Assembly: GCF_000482785.1 (NCBI RefSeq) | Contig: NZ_AXWS01000014.1 | Span: forward strand, 372,001-436,000 | Origin: Derxia gummosa DSM 723 | Lineage (GTDB): Bacteria > Pseudomonadota > Gammaproteobacteria > Burkholderiales > Burkholderiaceae_E | Direction of reading: 5' to 3' | DNA: 64,000 bases | Part shown: in pieces, positions 1 to 10,461 of the stretch | Layout of the letters: every line of letters starts with the position of its first letter | Position numbering within the stretch: position 1 is the stretch's first letter | Program-made: the position numbers and the translations under genes | Notes under the pieces: model-generated | The model's input: the letters and a program-made list of their open reading frames with translations, nothing else | Database searches by the model: none | What the model was told of the DNA's origin: nothing

Positions 1-103
1 GCCTGAACCCAAGTGGCTGATTGCAAAGCACAAGACGATGTTGTCCACAGAAAACCGGACCGATCATCATCAAGGTCAGTTAAATAAAAAGACTTCAGGA
101 ACA
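1..103 (+). repeat. dnaN-leader repeat, copy A (upstream unit)
   Basis: This is a diverged copy of the sequence directly in front of dnaN, offset by about 301 bp. Shared blocks are CCAAGT near 9-14, a DnaA-box-like TTGTCCACA at 41-49 (one mismatch to TTATCCACA) and gaccgatcatcatca at 58-72, followed by an A-rich stretch and AGGAAC near 98-103. The distance from the box start to the end of the 15-mer is 31 bases, as in the other two copies. The window cuts its left side, so further units (and perhaps dnaA) may lie upstream. Bases 104-180 hold nothing else I recognise. Confidence 0.75.
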
Positions 104-180
104 AAGCAGTGAAAGCGCCAGAACCGCACCGTCAGACCGGGTTGCAAGCCCTTGCAGGACAGGTCTGCAAGCCATGAAGT

Positions 181-413
181 CGGTCCGGAAATCTGTGGAA
201 AACCTCGGCGCCGTTTGTGACCAAGCCAGCCTCCATGCATCACCCCCCGGAAACCGTCCTGAACTGTCCACAGAGACGGCGACCGATCGCAGAAGGCTTG
301 CGCCTGAAGCCAAGTCGTTGAACGGATGAAGGAAACGCGACTTATCCACAGAAATCGCGACCGATCATCATCACTTTCAGTAAGTCAAAAAGAAACTTCT
401 TCAAGGAATAGAC
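181..413 (+). repeat. dnaN-leader repeat, copy B (native dnaN leader, DnaA boxes)
   Basis: This is the 5' region of dnaN. It holds TGTGGAAAA at 194-202, CTGTCCACA at 264-272, a perfect DnaA box TTATCCACA at 342-350 and gaccgatcatcatca at 359-373. A Shine-Dalgarno-like AAGGAA follows just before the dnaN ATG at 414. DnaA boxes in the dnaA-dnaN region are well known to couple these genes to DnaA. A similar 230-bp segment lies in front of lrgA. Confidence 0.75.
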
Positions 414-1517
414 ATGCAGCTCGTCCAGACCCAAAGGGACACCCTGTTGCGCCCCTTGCAGATCGTCAGCGGCATCGTCGAGCGTCGGCACACGCTCCCG
501 ATCCTCGCGAACATCCTGGTGCGCAAGCAGGGCGAAGAGGTTTCCTTCGTGGCGACCGACATCGAGATCCAGATCACCACGCGCGCGAGCATCGGCGCCG
601 GCACGGACGACGCGGCCACGACGGTCGCGGCGCGCAAGCTGCTCGACATCCTTCGCGCGCTGCCGGGCGGTGACGTCAAGCTCACGCTGGCCGACAAGAA
701 GCTCGGCATCGACAGCGGCAAGAGCCGCTTCAAGCTCCAGACGCTGCCGGCGGAAGACTTCCCGGTCGTCAACACGCCCGACAAGTTCATCGCCTCGTTC
801 TCGATGCCCGAGAAGACGCTCAAGCGCCTGTTCGCGCAGGTGCATTTCGCGATGGCGCAGCAGGACATCCGCTACTACCTGAACGGCCTGCTGCTCGTGA
901 CGGGCGCGGGCCGCGTCTCGGCGGTCGCCACCGACGGCCACCGCCTCGCCTTCGCCACCAACGAGATCGAAGGCGAAGTGCCCAAGGCCGACGTGATCAT
1001 TCCGCGCAAGACCATCCTCGAACTGCAACGCCTGCTCGGCGACAGCGAGGAGCCGGTGAAGATCGAGATCGCGCAGAACCAGATCCGCTTCACCTTCGGC
1101 GACATCGAGCTCATCTCCAAGCTGGTCGAGGGCAAGTTCCCCGACTACCAGCGCGTGATCCCGAGCGGCTACACCAAGAGCTTCTCCATCCGCCGCGAGG
1201 AGCTGCTGCATTCGCTGCAACGCGCGGCCATCCTCACGAGCGACAAGTTCAAGGGCGTGCGCCTCTCGCTCCAGGCCGGGACGCTCGCGATCAGCTCCAC
1301 CAATGCCGAGCAGGAAGATGCATTGGAAGAGCTGGAAATCGAATGGGCGCACGAGCCGATCGATATCGGCTTCAACGTGAGCTACCTGCTCGACGTGCTC
1401 AACAACCTCAAGAACGAGAGCGTGCAGGTCGCGCTGGGCGATGCCAATTCGTCGGCCCTGCTCACCCTGCCCGAGGACGAGAGCTTCAAGTACGTCGTCA
1501 TGCCGATGCGCATCTGA
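414..1517 (+). CDS. dnaN: DNA polymerase III beta subunit (sliding clamp)
   Basis: The gene encodes the 367-residue ring-shaped clamp that tethers the replicative polymerase to DNA as a homodimer. The length is normal for the family, and all three clamp domains are covered. The N-terminus begins with MQLVQTQRD, a typical clamp start, and the C-terminus ends in the canonical VMPMRI. The ATG at 414 is preceded by AAGGAA at suitable spacing. It lies 80 bp upstream of gyrB on the same strand with no terminator between, so co-transcription is likely. Its leader carries a perfect DnaA box and repeated modules, which suggests DnaA-linked control. Codon use is the strong G/C-ending type of the core genome. 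Confidence 0.98.
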   Translation: MQLVQTQRDTLLRPLQIVSGIVERRHTLPILANILVRKQGEEVSFVATDIEIQITTRASIGAGTDDAATTVAARKLLDILRALPGGDVKLTLADKKLGIDSGKSRFKLQTLPAEDFPVVNTPDKFIASFSMPEKTLKRLFAQVHFAMAQQDIRYYLNGLLLVTGAGRVSAVATDGHRLAFATNEIEGEVPKADVIIPRKTILELQRLLGDSEEPVKIEIAQNQIRFTFGDIELISKLVEGKFPDYQRVIPSGYTKSFSIRREELLHSLQRAAILTSDKFKGVRLSLQAGTLAISSTNAEQEDALEELEIEWAHEPIDIGFNVSYLLDVLNNLKNESVQVALGDANSSALLTLPEDESFKYVVMPMRI

Positions 1518-1531
1518 GCGCAATGCCATGA

Positions 1532-4129
<2,598 letters not shown>

Positions 4130-4133
4130 ATTC

Positions 4134-4177
4134 TTGCGGGGCTCAGTTTAAAGACCGGTTCTAAGCCCCGCAATTTT
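4134..4177 (+). terminator. Rho-independent terminator after gyrB
   Basis: A perfect 10-bp stem, TTGCGGGGCT (4134-4143) with AGCCCCGCAA (4164-4173), encloses a 20-nt loop and is followed by TTTT. It begins five bases after the gyrB stop. Confidence 0.8.
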
Positions 4178-4220
4178 AAAAAGTCCTAGTTTTTTAGTAA
4201 TCAACAAACGTCTTGAGAAA

Positions 4221-5501
4221 ATGCATTCAACTCTTGAAAAGATTAAAGGGCAATTAAATCAAATAATTACCCAGCTTCAGTCTTCCATTCCAAGTGACGA
4301 GCCATTTGGTAATGCGCACGGCAATTGGTCATTCCCAGGGTTGACCCGATCTGAGTTGATTGAAGAGGCGCAAGCTATCGCTGACCTGATTGAGGCTTAT
4401 GGGGGTGATGACTTGCGTGATAATGCTGCAAGATTACAGGATTATTTACGCCGCCTGCAATTTTTGCAGCAAAACACTGTAGGGCAGATTTGGGGTAATG
4501 CAGCAGCAGCCGTTCCTGTGTATTTGTTTACTCTCCAAGGGCTTCGTAAAGCGCTGACAGCGGTGCTTGTAGATGATGAGCAAGTCAAAGCGGCTGTTAA
4601 GCTAAAAAAATTGGGTTCGCAGCTTCGTAGCTTAGAAGCGCGCTTAAATGGATTGGGGCCGCGCACTGAATCGCTTGAAACGATGGTGGGGCGTATTGAG
4701 TTGGCATATAACGCGGCCGACCAACTTCCCACTGACTTGGAGTCTTTGTCTGAAGCCCGGAAAAAAATTGCCGATCTCGCAAAAGACGCGGCGATAGATC
4801 AAGCTGATATTTTTCGGCTAAAAGAAAGGGCAGCTGAGATTGATAACGAACTTAATATGCGCGCTGATAAGGCGAAAGTTGTACTTGATCGGTGTGAGAC
4901 AGCCTACTCAGCTGCTACTAGCGTAGGATTGGCTGCTGCTTTTAGTGAGCGATCGAGTGCCTTATCGAAGTCGATGTGGTTTTGGGTCATTGGACTCATG
5001 TTCGCTCTAGTTGCGGGTGGTTATTTCGGCTCTGGTCAATTGCATGCCTTGTCAGAGCTTCTCAAAATCCAAAATGTTTCAGGCTTAGTGCTTTTTCTAA
5101 ATTTACTCCTCTCTCTATTGTCGATTGGTGCGCCTGTTTGGTTTGCGTGGCTGGCAACTAAGCAAATTGGCCAGCGATTTAGGCTTGCCGAGGACTATGC
5201 TTTCAAAGCATCAATCTCGCGAGCTTATGAAGGGTTTCGACGCGAAGCCGCAAGGTTTGATGGCGATATGGAGGCGCGGTTGCTGACATCTGCATTAACT
5301 CGTCTCGATGAACTTCCTTTGCGCTTGATTGAAGCTGATGCTCACGGTAGTCCCTTGCATGAGTTTGCGTCGTCTGAAATCGTTAAACAGGCGATAAGAG
5401 CCGTGCCAGGCTTCTCTGAGCAAGTGCAGGTGTTGGCGACAAGAGCGTTAGATGCTATTACACCCAGTAAGGCTCAAAATAAATTGCCTAATGGTGAATA
5501 A
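4221..5501 (+). CDS. Unknown membrane/coiled-coil protein in an A+T-rich cassette
   Basis: The product has 426 residues and I cannot assign it to a named family. Residues 1-240 are mostly helical and charged with heptad-like stretches (about 125-225). Two hydrophobic segments follow at about 250-270 and 285-312. A cytosolic-looking tail holds EDYAFKASISRAYEGFRREA near 328. Base composition and codon use (TTT, ATT, AAA, GAT) are clearly unlike the surrounding genes, which points to recent transfer. It sits between the gyrB terminator and a perfect inverted repeat. The slot downstream of gyrB often carries restriction or defence genes in related bacteria. A phage-defence or stress-sensing membrane role is possible, but this is inference from context only. 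The ATG at 4221 has a weak GAGAAA in front. Confidence 0.75.
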   Translation: MHSTLEKIKGQLNQIITQLQSSIPSDEPFGNAHGNWSFPGLTRSELIEEAQAIADLIEAYGGDDLRDNAARLQDYLRRLQFLQQNTVGQIWGNAAAAVPVYLFTLQGLRKALTAVLVDDEQVKAAVKLKKLGSQLRSLEARLNGLGPRTESLETMVGRIELAYNAADQLPTDLESLSEARKKIADLAKDAAIDQADIFRLKERAAEIDNELNMRADKAKVVLDRCETAYSAATSVGLAAAFSERSSALSKSMWFWVIGLMFALVAGGYFGSGQLHALSELLKIQNVSGLVLFLNLLLSLLSIGAPVWFAWLATKQIGQRFRLAEDYAFKASISRAYEGFRREAARFDGDMEARLLTSALTRLDELPLRLIEADAHGSPLHEFASSEIVKQAIRAVPGFSEQVQVLATRALDAITPSKAQNKLPNGE

Positions 5502-5611
5502 TTTTTCGAATTGGCGATGAGATGGTTATCTTTATCGAGACGACGGAAATTGCGGTTGCCAACGTGCGCATGTTGGCTGTTCCGCTGAACTCAGCATTTT
5601 TTCGTCGTCAA

Positions 5612-5658
5612 AACTCCGGTGGATTTATCAACAGCTTGTGGATAAATCCACCGGAGTT
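5612..5658 (-). terminator. 18-bp perfect inverted repeat, probable terminator of rtcR, with an embedded DnaA box
   Basis: The arms AACTCCGGTGGATTTATC (5612-5629) and its exact complement (5641-5658) enclose an 11-nt loop. Read on the minus strand it lies just beyond the rtcR stop and is followed by only a short T run, so it is a plausible but not classic terminator. The right side contains a perfect reversed DnaA box TGTGGATAA at 5637-5645. It also marks the right edge of the A+T-rich cassette. Confidence 0.6.
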
Positions 5659-5681
5659 CTGACGCGATTCCCGCCCCGCTC

Positions 5682-7415
5682 TCACCCCGCCACCCGCTCC
5701 CACCCCAGCCCGAACCTCCCGAGGTACTTCCTCAACCGGTCGGCGTCATTCACCACGCTGCGCCGCGCGCGGCTCGCGCCGAACAGCCGTCGCCCGGCCT
5801 CCGACAGCGTGCGCGAGTCGCGGCAGACGGCCACCACGGCCGCGAGCTGGGCGCGGTCGAACAGGTCGAGCGCGGCCAGCGCGTCGCCGCCGAGCAGCGC
5901 GGCGAGGTCGATGTCGCGCGCGAGGTCGAGGATGCCGGGCGTCGCGTCGTCGCCCGCCCGCGCCACGGCCGCGCCAGCGCGCGCGGCGGCTTCTCCGGCT
6001 TCCAACCCCGCTCCCGGCGCCCGAAGACCCGCCAGCGGCCCGGAAAACGCGCCGAAACCGCCCTCCTCCGCCCACAACCACCGCAGCCGCCCGATCTCCG
6101 CCTCCACCAGCGCCTCGGTGATGCGCCCGCCCTCGGCCAGCGTCGCGAGCCGGGTGACGCTCGCGCCCAGGTCGCGGAAGTTGCCGCGCCAGCCCGCCTC
6201 GGCCGATTGCGCGAAGCGCAGGTAGCGCGCCCGCGCCTCGGCGTTGAAGCGCACCGCGCGGCCCAGCTCCTGCGCCGCGAGCGCGAGCAGGTGCTCGACG
6301 TTCGGCTCGATGTCCTCGGGCCGCTCGGCCAGGCCGGGCAGCGCATAGGTCCACAGGTTGATGCGCGCGAACAGGTCGTCGCGGAAGCGCCCGGCCGCCA
6401 CCTCGGCGCGCAGGTCGCGGTTGCTGCCCGCGACGAGCTGGAAATCGCTCGCCACCTCGGCATCGGCGCCGACCGGAAAGAAGCGCTTCTCCTCGATCGC
6501 CTTGAGCAGCATCGCCTGCTCGTCCAGCCCCAGCTCGCCGATCTCGTCGAGGAAGAGCAGCCCGCCGTGCGCCGTGCGCAGCAGGCCGGCGCGCTCGGTG
6601 ATCGCGCCGGTGAAGGCGCCCTTGCGATGGCCGAACAGCGCCGAGGCCGCGCCGTCGCCGCGCAGCGTCGCGCAGTTCACCTCGACGAAGCTGCCTTCGA
6701 GCCGGTGCCGCGCCTTCTTCAGCTCATATAAGCGGCGTGCGAGATGCGACTTTCCCGCGCCCGTCGGCCCCACGAGCAGCACCGGCGCGCGCGAGCGCAC
6801 GGCCACGCGCTCGATCTCCTCGATCAGTGCGTTGAAGCGCGCGTTGCGCGTGGCGATGCCGTTCTTGAGGAAGGCCAGCGCGTCGCTGCGCTCGCGGTGG
6901 AAGCGCGCGGCCAGCGCGTCGTAGCGCGACAGGTCGAGGTCGATGACGGTGAGGCTGCCCGCGTTGCCCGGCACCTGCTTGCGCGGCGGCGAGCTTTGCA
7001 GCAGCACGCCCGGAAAGAAGCGCGCCTCCACCAGCAGGAAGAGGCAGATCTGCGCGACATGGGTGCCGGTGGTGATGTGGGCCTGGTAGTCCTCGCGCGC
7101 GGTGTCGAAGGGATAGGCGCGCACCCAGTCGTAGAGGGCCGCGTACACCTCGCCGAAGTCCCAGGGGTCGCGCAGCGGGAAGTCGTGCAGCTTCACCTCG
7201 GTCTCGGGCGCGATGGTGGCGATGTCGGCGGCGACGCGGTCGCCGAGCCGACGCGCATTGGGCGGCATGAGCAGTTCGAGCCGGTCGATCACCACATGCT
7301 CGTGCTGCGCGAGGGCGACGGTGGGCCGCCATTTCTCCCAGCGGCCGGCACCGGGGCCGGCATTGTCGAGCTGGGTGCCGAGGAAGCCGATGACGACGAG
7401 GGGTTTGCGAGGCAT
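5682..7415 (-). CDS. rtcR: Sigma-54-dependent regulator of RNA repair genes, RtcR
   Basis: This is the transcriptional activator of rtcBA. The 577-residue protein begins MPRKPLVVIGFLGTQ, and the block VIGFLGTQLD...GRWEKWRPTV is the hallmark of the RtcR N-terminal CARF-like ligand-sensing domain. A central AAA+ sigma-54 activator domain follows, with Walker A VGPTGAGKSHLARRL, the GAFTGA loop and Walker B GLLFLDEIGELG. The C-terminus holds a helix-turn-helix region near DSRTLSEAGRRLFG. A longer in-frame start 24 codons upstream exists, but the conserved N-terminus and the overlap with regulatory DNA favour 7415. The gene is divergent from rtcB, whose sigma-54 promoter is plainly visible. The family is known to sense RNA-damage ligands, which relieves the CARF domain's repression of the AAA+ part. 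Confidence 0.95.
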   Translation of the reverse strand: MPRKPLVVIGFLGTQLDNAGPGAGRWEKWRPTVALAQHEHVVIDRLELLMPPNARRLGDRVAADIATIAPETEVKLHDFPLRDPWDFGEVYAALYDWVRAYPFDTAREDYQAHITTGTHVAQICLFLLVEARFFPGVLLQSSPPRKQVPGNAGSLTVIDLDLSRYDALAARFHRERSDALAFLKNGIATRNARFNALIEEIERVAVRSRAPVLLVGPTGAGKSHLARRLYELKKARHRLEGSFVEVNCATLRGDGAASALFGHRKGAFTGAITERAGLLRTAHGGLLFLDEIGELGLDEQAMLLKAIEEKRFFPVGADAEVASDFQLVAGSNRDLRAEVAAGRFRDDLFARINLWTYALPGLAERPEDIEPNVEHLLALAAQELGRAVRFNAEARARYLRFAQSAEAGWRGNFRDLGASVTRLATLAEGGRITEALVEAEIGRLRWLWAEEGGFGAFSGPLAGLRAPGAGLEAGEAAARAGAAVARAGDDATPGILDLARDIDLAALLGGDALAALDLFDRAQLAAVVAVCRDSRTLSEAGRRLFGASRARRSVVNDADRLRKYLGRFGLGWERVAG

Positions 7416-7424
7416 GGCTAGCTT

Positions 7425-7498
7425 TGTGGATAAGTTGCGCGCCGATAATCTAGCCGAGCGGCGAGCCTCTGCGCAGCGCCTATCCACAGGCTGTGGAC
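7425..7498. promoter_or_regulatory. rtcR-rtcB divergent control region: DnaA box and imperfect palindrome
   Basis: A perfect reversed DnaA box TGTGGATAA lies at 7425-7433, ten bases from the rtcR start. An inverted pair, TATCCACA (7481-7488) with TGTGGACA (7491-7498), lies 45 bp upstream of the sigma-54 promoter. That position fits an RtcR upstream activating site, but the palindrome also resembles two opposed DnaA boxes. Which protein binds cannot be read from sequence. Confidence 0.5.
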
Positions 7499-7542
7499 AA
7501 TTCTGTTGACGGATCAGTCACTTGGCCTGCGCGGCGCGGTCG

Positions 7543-7557
7543 TGGCACGGCGGTTGC
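7543..7557 (+). promoter_or_regulatory. Sigma-54 promoter of rtcBA
   Basis: TGGCAC (7543-7548), five bases, then TTGC (7554-7557) match the -24/-12 consensus with exact spacing. Transcription should start about 12 bases further on, near 7569. It is oriented toward rtcB, and the sigma-54 activator RtcR is encoded divergently. Confidence 0.9.
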
Positions 7558-7568
7558 CATTGCCCCCG

Positions 7569-7700
7569 CCATCGCCGCCGCGCCAACCGCGTGACGGCGA
7601 TGCCGGCGGGCGGCACCCTCGCCTTCCGGCCAGCGCCGGCGGCCCGATCCGGGCCGCCGCTCCCGTCACTCCGGCGGCAAGCACCGCAAGGACGAAGAAG
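7569..7700 (+). promoter_or_regulatory. Structured 5' leader of rtcBA mRNA
   Basis: About 130 nt separate the expected start of transcription from the rtcB ATG. Two strong hairpins are visible: CATCGCCG (7570-7577) with CGGCGATG (7595-7602), and a 9-bp stem GGCGGCCCG (7638-7646) with CGGGCCGCC (7650-7658) and a 3-nt loop. No open frame with a ribosome binding site was seen here. Whether the leader is regulatory is unknown. Confidence 0.4.
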
Positions 7701-8924
7701 ATGCAAACGAACTACAACTATGAAGAGACGATGGTCGAGGGCGGCGTGCCGCTGCGTACCTGGACGCGCGGCGTGCCCGTGGACCCGAAGGCGGCCGAGC
7801 AGCTGAGCAATGCCGCGCGCCTGCCGGTCGTGTGGCCGCACGTCGCGGCGATGCCCGATGTGCATGTGGGGATCGGCGCCACGATCGGCTCGGTGATCCC
7901 GACGGTGAAGGCGATCATCCCGGCCGCCGTGGGCGTGGACATCGGCTGCGGGATGATGGCCTGCAAGACCACGCTGCGCGCCGAGGACCTGCCCGACAAT
8001 CTCGCGCCGCTGCGCGCGGCGATCGAGCAGGCGGTGCCGCACGGCCGTACCGCCGGCGCGCGCGACAAGGGCGCGTGGAACACGCCGCCCGACGCGGTGG
8101 ACGCGGCCTGGGCGCAGCTCGACGGCGAGTTCACCGAGATCACGCGCGACTACCCGAAGCTGAAGAACACCAACAACCGCAAGCACCTCGGGACGCTCGG
8201 GACCGGCAACCATTTCATCGAGGTCTGCCTGGATGAGGCGGGCGCGGTGTGGTTCATGCTGCACTCGGGCTCGCGCGGCGTGGGCAATGCGATCGGCACG
8301 ATGTTCATCGAGCTGGCCAAGAAGGATGCCGAGCGCAACGACGTTCACCTGCCCGACCGCGACCTCGCCTACTTCGAGGAAGGCGCGAAGTACTTCGGCG
8401 ATTACGTACGCGCGGTGAGCTGGGCGCAAGCGTTTGCAAGGCTCAACCGCGAGCTGATGATGCGGCAGGTGATCGAGGCCGCGCGTAAGGTCATCGGCAA
8501 GCCTTTCGAGAGCCATGTCGAGGCCGTGAACTGCCACCACAACTATGTGCAGCAGGAGACGCACTTCGGCCGCGAGGTGTACGTGACGCGCAAGGGCGCG
8601 ATGAGCGCGAAGGCGGGCCAGCTCGGGATCATTCCGGGCAGCATGGGCGCGAAGAGCTTCATCGTGCGCGGCAAGGGCAATCCGCAGAGCTTCGAGAGCT
8701 GCTCGCACGGCGCGGGCCGCGTGCTGAGCCGCACCCAGGCGAAGAAGCGCTACACCGTGGCCGACCAGCTCGCCGCGACCGAGGGCGTGGAGTGCCGCAA
8801 GGACGCCGACGTGATCGACGAGATCCCGATGGCCTACAAGGACATCGACGCCGTCATGGCGGCCCAGTCCGATCTGGTGGACGTGGTGCACACGCTGCGC
8901 CAGGTCGTGTGCGTGAAGGGCTGA
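7701..8924 (+). CDS. rtcB: RNA-splicing ligase RtcB (3'-phosphate/5'-OH RNA ligase)
   Basis: The enzyme joins RNA ends bearing 2',3'-cyclic or 3' phosphate to 5'-OH ends, using GTP and Mn2+. The protein has 407 residues, the usual bacterial length. It shows GVDIGCGMMACK near residue 80 (metal-binding Cys), VNCHHNYVQQE near 277 (metal-binding His pair), the PGSMGAKSFIVRG loop and SCSHGAGRVLSR with the guanylylated histidine at about 336. The ATG at 7701 is preceded by AAGGACGAAG; earlier in-frame starts would place the sigma-54 promoter inside the gene. It is the first gene of rtcBA, four bases from rtcA. Confidence 0.97.
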   Translation: MQTNYNYEETMVEGGVPLRTWTRGVPVDPKAAEQLSNAARLPVVWPHVAAMPDVHVGIGATIGSVIPTVKAIIPAAVGVDIGCGMMACKTTLRAEDLPDNLAPLRAAIEQAVPHGRTAGARDKGAWNTPPDAVDAAWAQLDGEFTEITRDYPKLKNTNNRKHLGTLGTGNHFIEVCLDEAGAVWFMLHSGSRGVGNAIGTMFIELAKKDAERNDVHLPDRDLAYFEEGAKYFGDYVRAVSWAQAFARLNRELMMRQVIEAARKVIGKPFESHVEAVNCHHNYVQQETHFGREVYVTRKGAMSAKAGQLGIIPGSMGAKSFIVRGKGNPQSFESCSHGAGRVLSRTQAKKRYTVADQLAATEGVECRKDADVIDEIPMAYKDIDAVMAAQSDLVDVVHTLRQVVCVKG

Positions 8925-8928
8925 CGCG

Positions 8929-9984
8929 ATGATCGAGATCGACGGCTCCGAGGGCGAGGGCGGCGGGCAGATGCTGCGCAGCGCGCTCTCGCTGTCGATG
9001 TGCACCGGGCAGCCGGTGCGCGTCGTCAACATCCGCGCGAAGCGGTCGCGGCCGGGCCTGATGCGTCAGCACCTGGCCTGCGTGCTCGCGGCGCGCGACG
9101 TCTGCGATGCCGAGGTGACGGGCGCCGAGCCCGGCTCGCGCGAGGTGGGCTTCGTGCCGGGCGCGGTGCGCGGCGGCGAGTACCACTTTGCGATCGGCAC
9201 GGCGGGCAGCTGCATGCTGCTGTTGCAGACCGTGCTGCCGCCGCTGCTGCTGGCGCGCGAGCCGAGCCGGCTGCTGCTCGCGGGCGGCACGCACAACCCG
9301 CTCGCGCCGCCCTTCCCCTTCATCGAGCGGGCCTTCCTGCCGCTGCTGGAGCGCATGGGCGCGCGGGTGGAGGCAAAGCTGCATCGGCATGGCTTCTTTC
9401 CGGCGGGCGGTGGGCAGGTCGAGGTCGAGGTGTGGCCGGCAGCGGCCGGCGCCGATGGCCGCCCCGCCCTGCTGCCCTTCGACCTGACCGAACGCGGCGA
9501 GCCGCGCGAGGCCTGGGGCGAGGCGCTGGTGGCGGCCGTGCCGCGCCATGTGGCCGAGCGCGAACTCGCGGTGCTGGCGACGGCCTTCGGCTGGCGCGAG
9601 GCGCAGTTGCGCATCCCGCCGCTGCGCGCCAACGAAGGGCCGGGCAATGCGGTGGTCGCGAGCTTTTCCTGTGGACAAGTCTGCGAGGTGTTCGCGGCCT
9701 TCGGCGAGAAGGCGGTGACGGCCGAGACGGTCGCGCGGCGCGTGGTGAACGAGGCGCGCGGCTGGCTGGAAAGCGGCGCGGCGGTCGGGCCGCATCTGGC
9801 CGATCAGCTGCTGCTGCCGCTCGCGCTCGCGGTTGTCCACAGCGGCCGGGCGACGCGATTCACCTGCAGCTCGGTGACGGAGCACCTGCGCAGCAACGCG
9901 GCTGTCATCGCGCGCTTCCTGCCGATCGATTGCCGCATCGAGGCTCAGGGCGCGGCGCAACTCGTGAGCCTGCTGCCGGGCTGA
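8929..9984 (+). CDS. rtcA: RNA 3'-terminal phosphate cyclase RtcA
   Basis: RtcA converts RNA 3'-phosphate ends into 2',3'-cyclic phosphates through an adenylylated histidine, making ends that RtcB can seal. The protein has 351 residues. Family marks are EGGGQMLRSALSLS at the N-terminus, GTHNPLAPPFPF near residue 122, the FPAGGGQVEVEV segment, HLADQLLLPLALA near 285 and the likely catalytic His319 in SVTEHLRSN. It starts four bases after the rtcB stop and is translationally linked to it. The 3' half contains two DnaA-box-like words, TGTGGACAA and TTGTCCACA, inside the coding sequence. Confidence 0.95.
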   Translation: MIEIDGSEGEGGGQMLRSALSLSMCTGQPVRVVNIRAKRSRPGLMRQHLACVLAARDVCDAEVTGAEPGSREVGFVPGAVRGGEYHFAIGTAGSCMLLLQTVLPPLLLAREPSRLLLAGGTHNPLAPPFPFIERAFLPLLERMGARVEAKLHRHGFFPAGGGQVEVEVWPAAAGADGRPALLPFDLTERGEPREAWGEALVAAVPRHVAERELAVLATAFGWREAQLRIPPLRANEGPGNAVVASFSCGQVCEVFAAFGEKAVTAETVARRVVNEARGWLESGAAVGPHLADQLLLPLALAVVHSGRATRFTCSSVTEHLRSNAAVIARFLPIDCRIEAQGAAQLVSLLPG

Positions 9985-10045
9985 TCCTGCGCTCGGAAAG
10001 GGCGCGCAAGGCCGTCTGCGGGCCGGTAGGCGGCCGTGGCGGGCG

Positions 10046-10380
10046 GGGAGTTGTCCACCGCCCGCGCACCGGCTTTTCCCCTTGGCAATCCACCGGCTTC
10101 GACTGTGGTTTTCCACGAGGGTATCCACCGGTCTTCCACGAGGCTGGACACCGCTTTTCCTCAAGGCTGGACTACTGGATATGCCACTGGATATCCGGCG
10201 GTTGTCCAGAAGCTTGTCCACAGGCGCTGGCGCGCGCTATTCACAAAGTTTTCCCCAGAGCGGACGCGCGGTGAAAAGGCTTGCAAGGCGATGGCGTGAC
10301 CGTTCATCGCCGCGAGTTCCGGCGACAAATCCTGTGGATGGATTTCCGCCAGAAACTTTTCCACAGGATGTGGATAGGTT
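10046..10380. other. Gene-free region with a cluster of DnaA-box-like words
   Basis: The 477 bases between rtcA and the next gene contain no convincing ORF. They hold about ten TCCAC-centred words. The better ones are TTGTCCACC near 10051, TATCCACCGG near 10123, TTTTCCACG near 10110, TTGTCCACA near 10214, CTATTCACA near 10237, TGTGGATGG near 10333, and TTTTCCACA with TGTGGATAG near 10358-10378. Several are one mismatch from TTATCCACA, none is perfect. The region could titrate or bind DnaA, or be eroded repeat DNA. No A+T-rich unwinding element is evident. Confidence 0.45.
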
Positions 10381-10461
10381 TGACGGCCTTGGGGCGCGCG
10401 CCGGAAGCGATGAACAGCCGGCTGGCGCGAGGTACGTGATCGGTCGGGTGCGGCCGGGTTT

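Noticed and set aside
4134-4177. The palindrome after gyrB as an attachment site of the cassette
   Set aside because: It has the form of a standard terminator with a T run, and no matching direct repeat was found at the other cassette edge.
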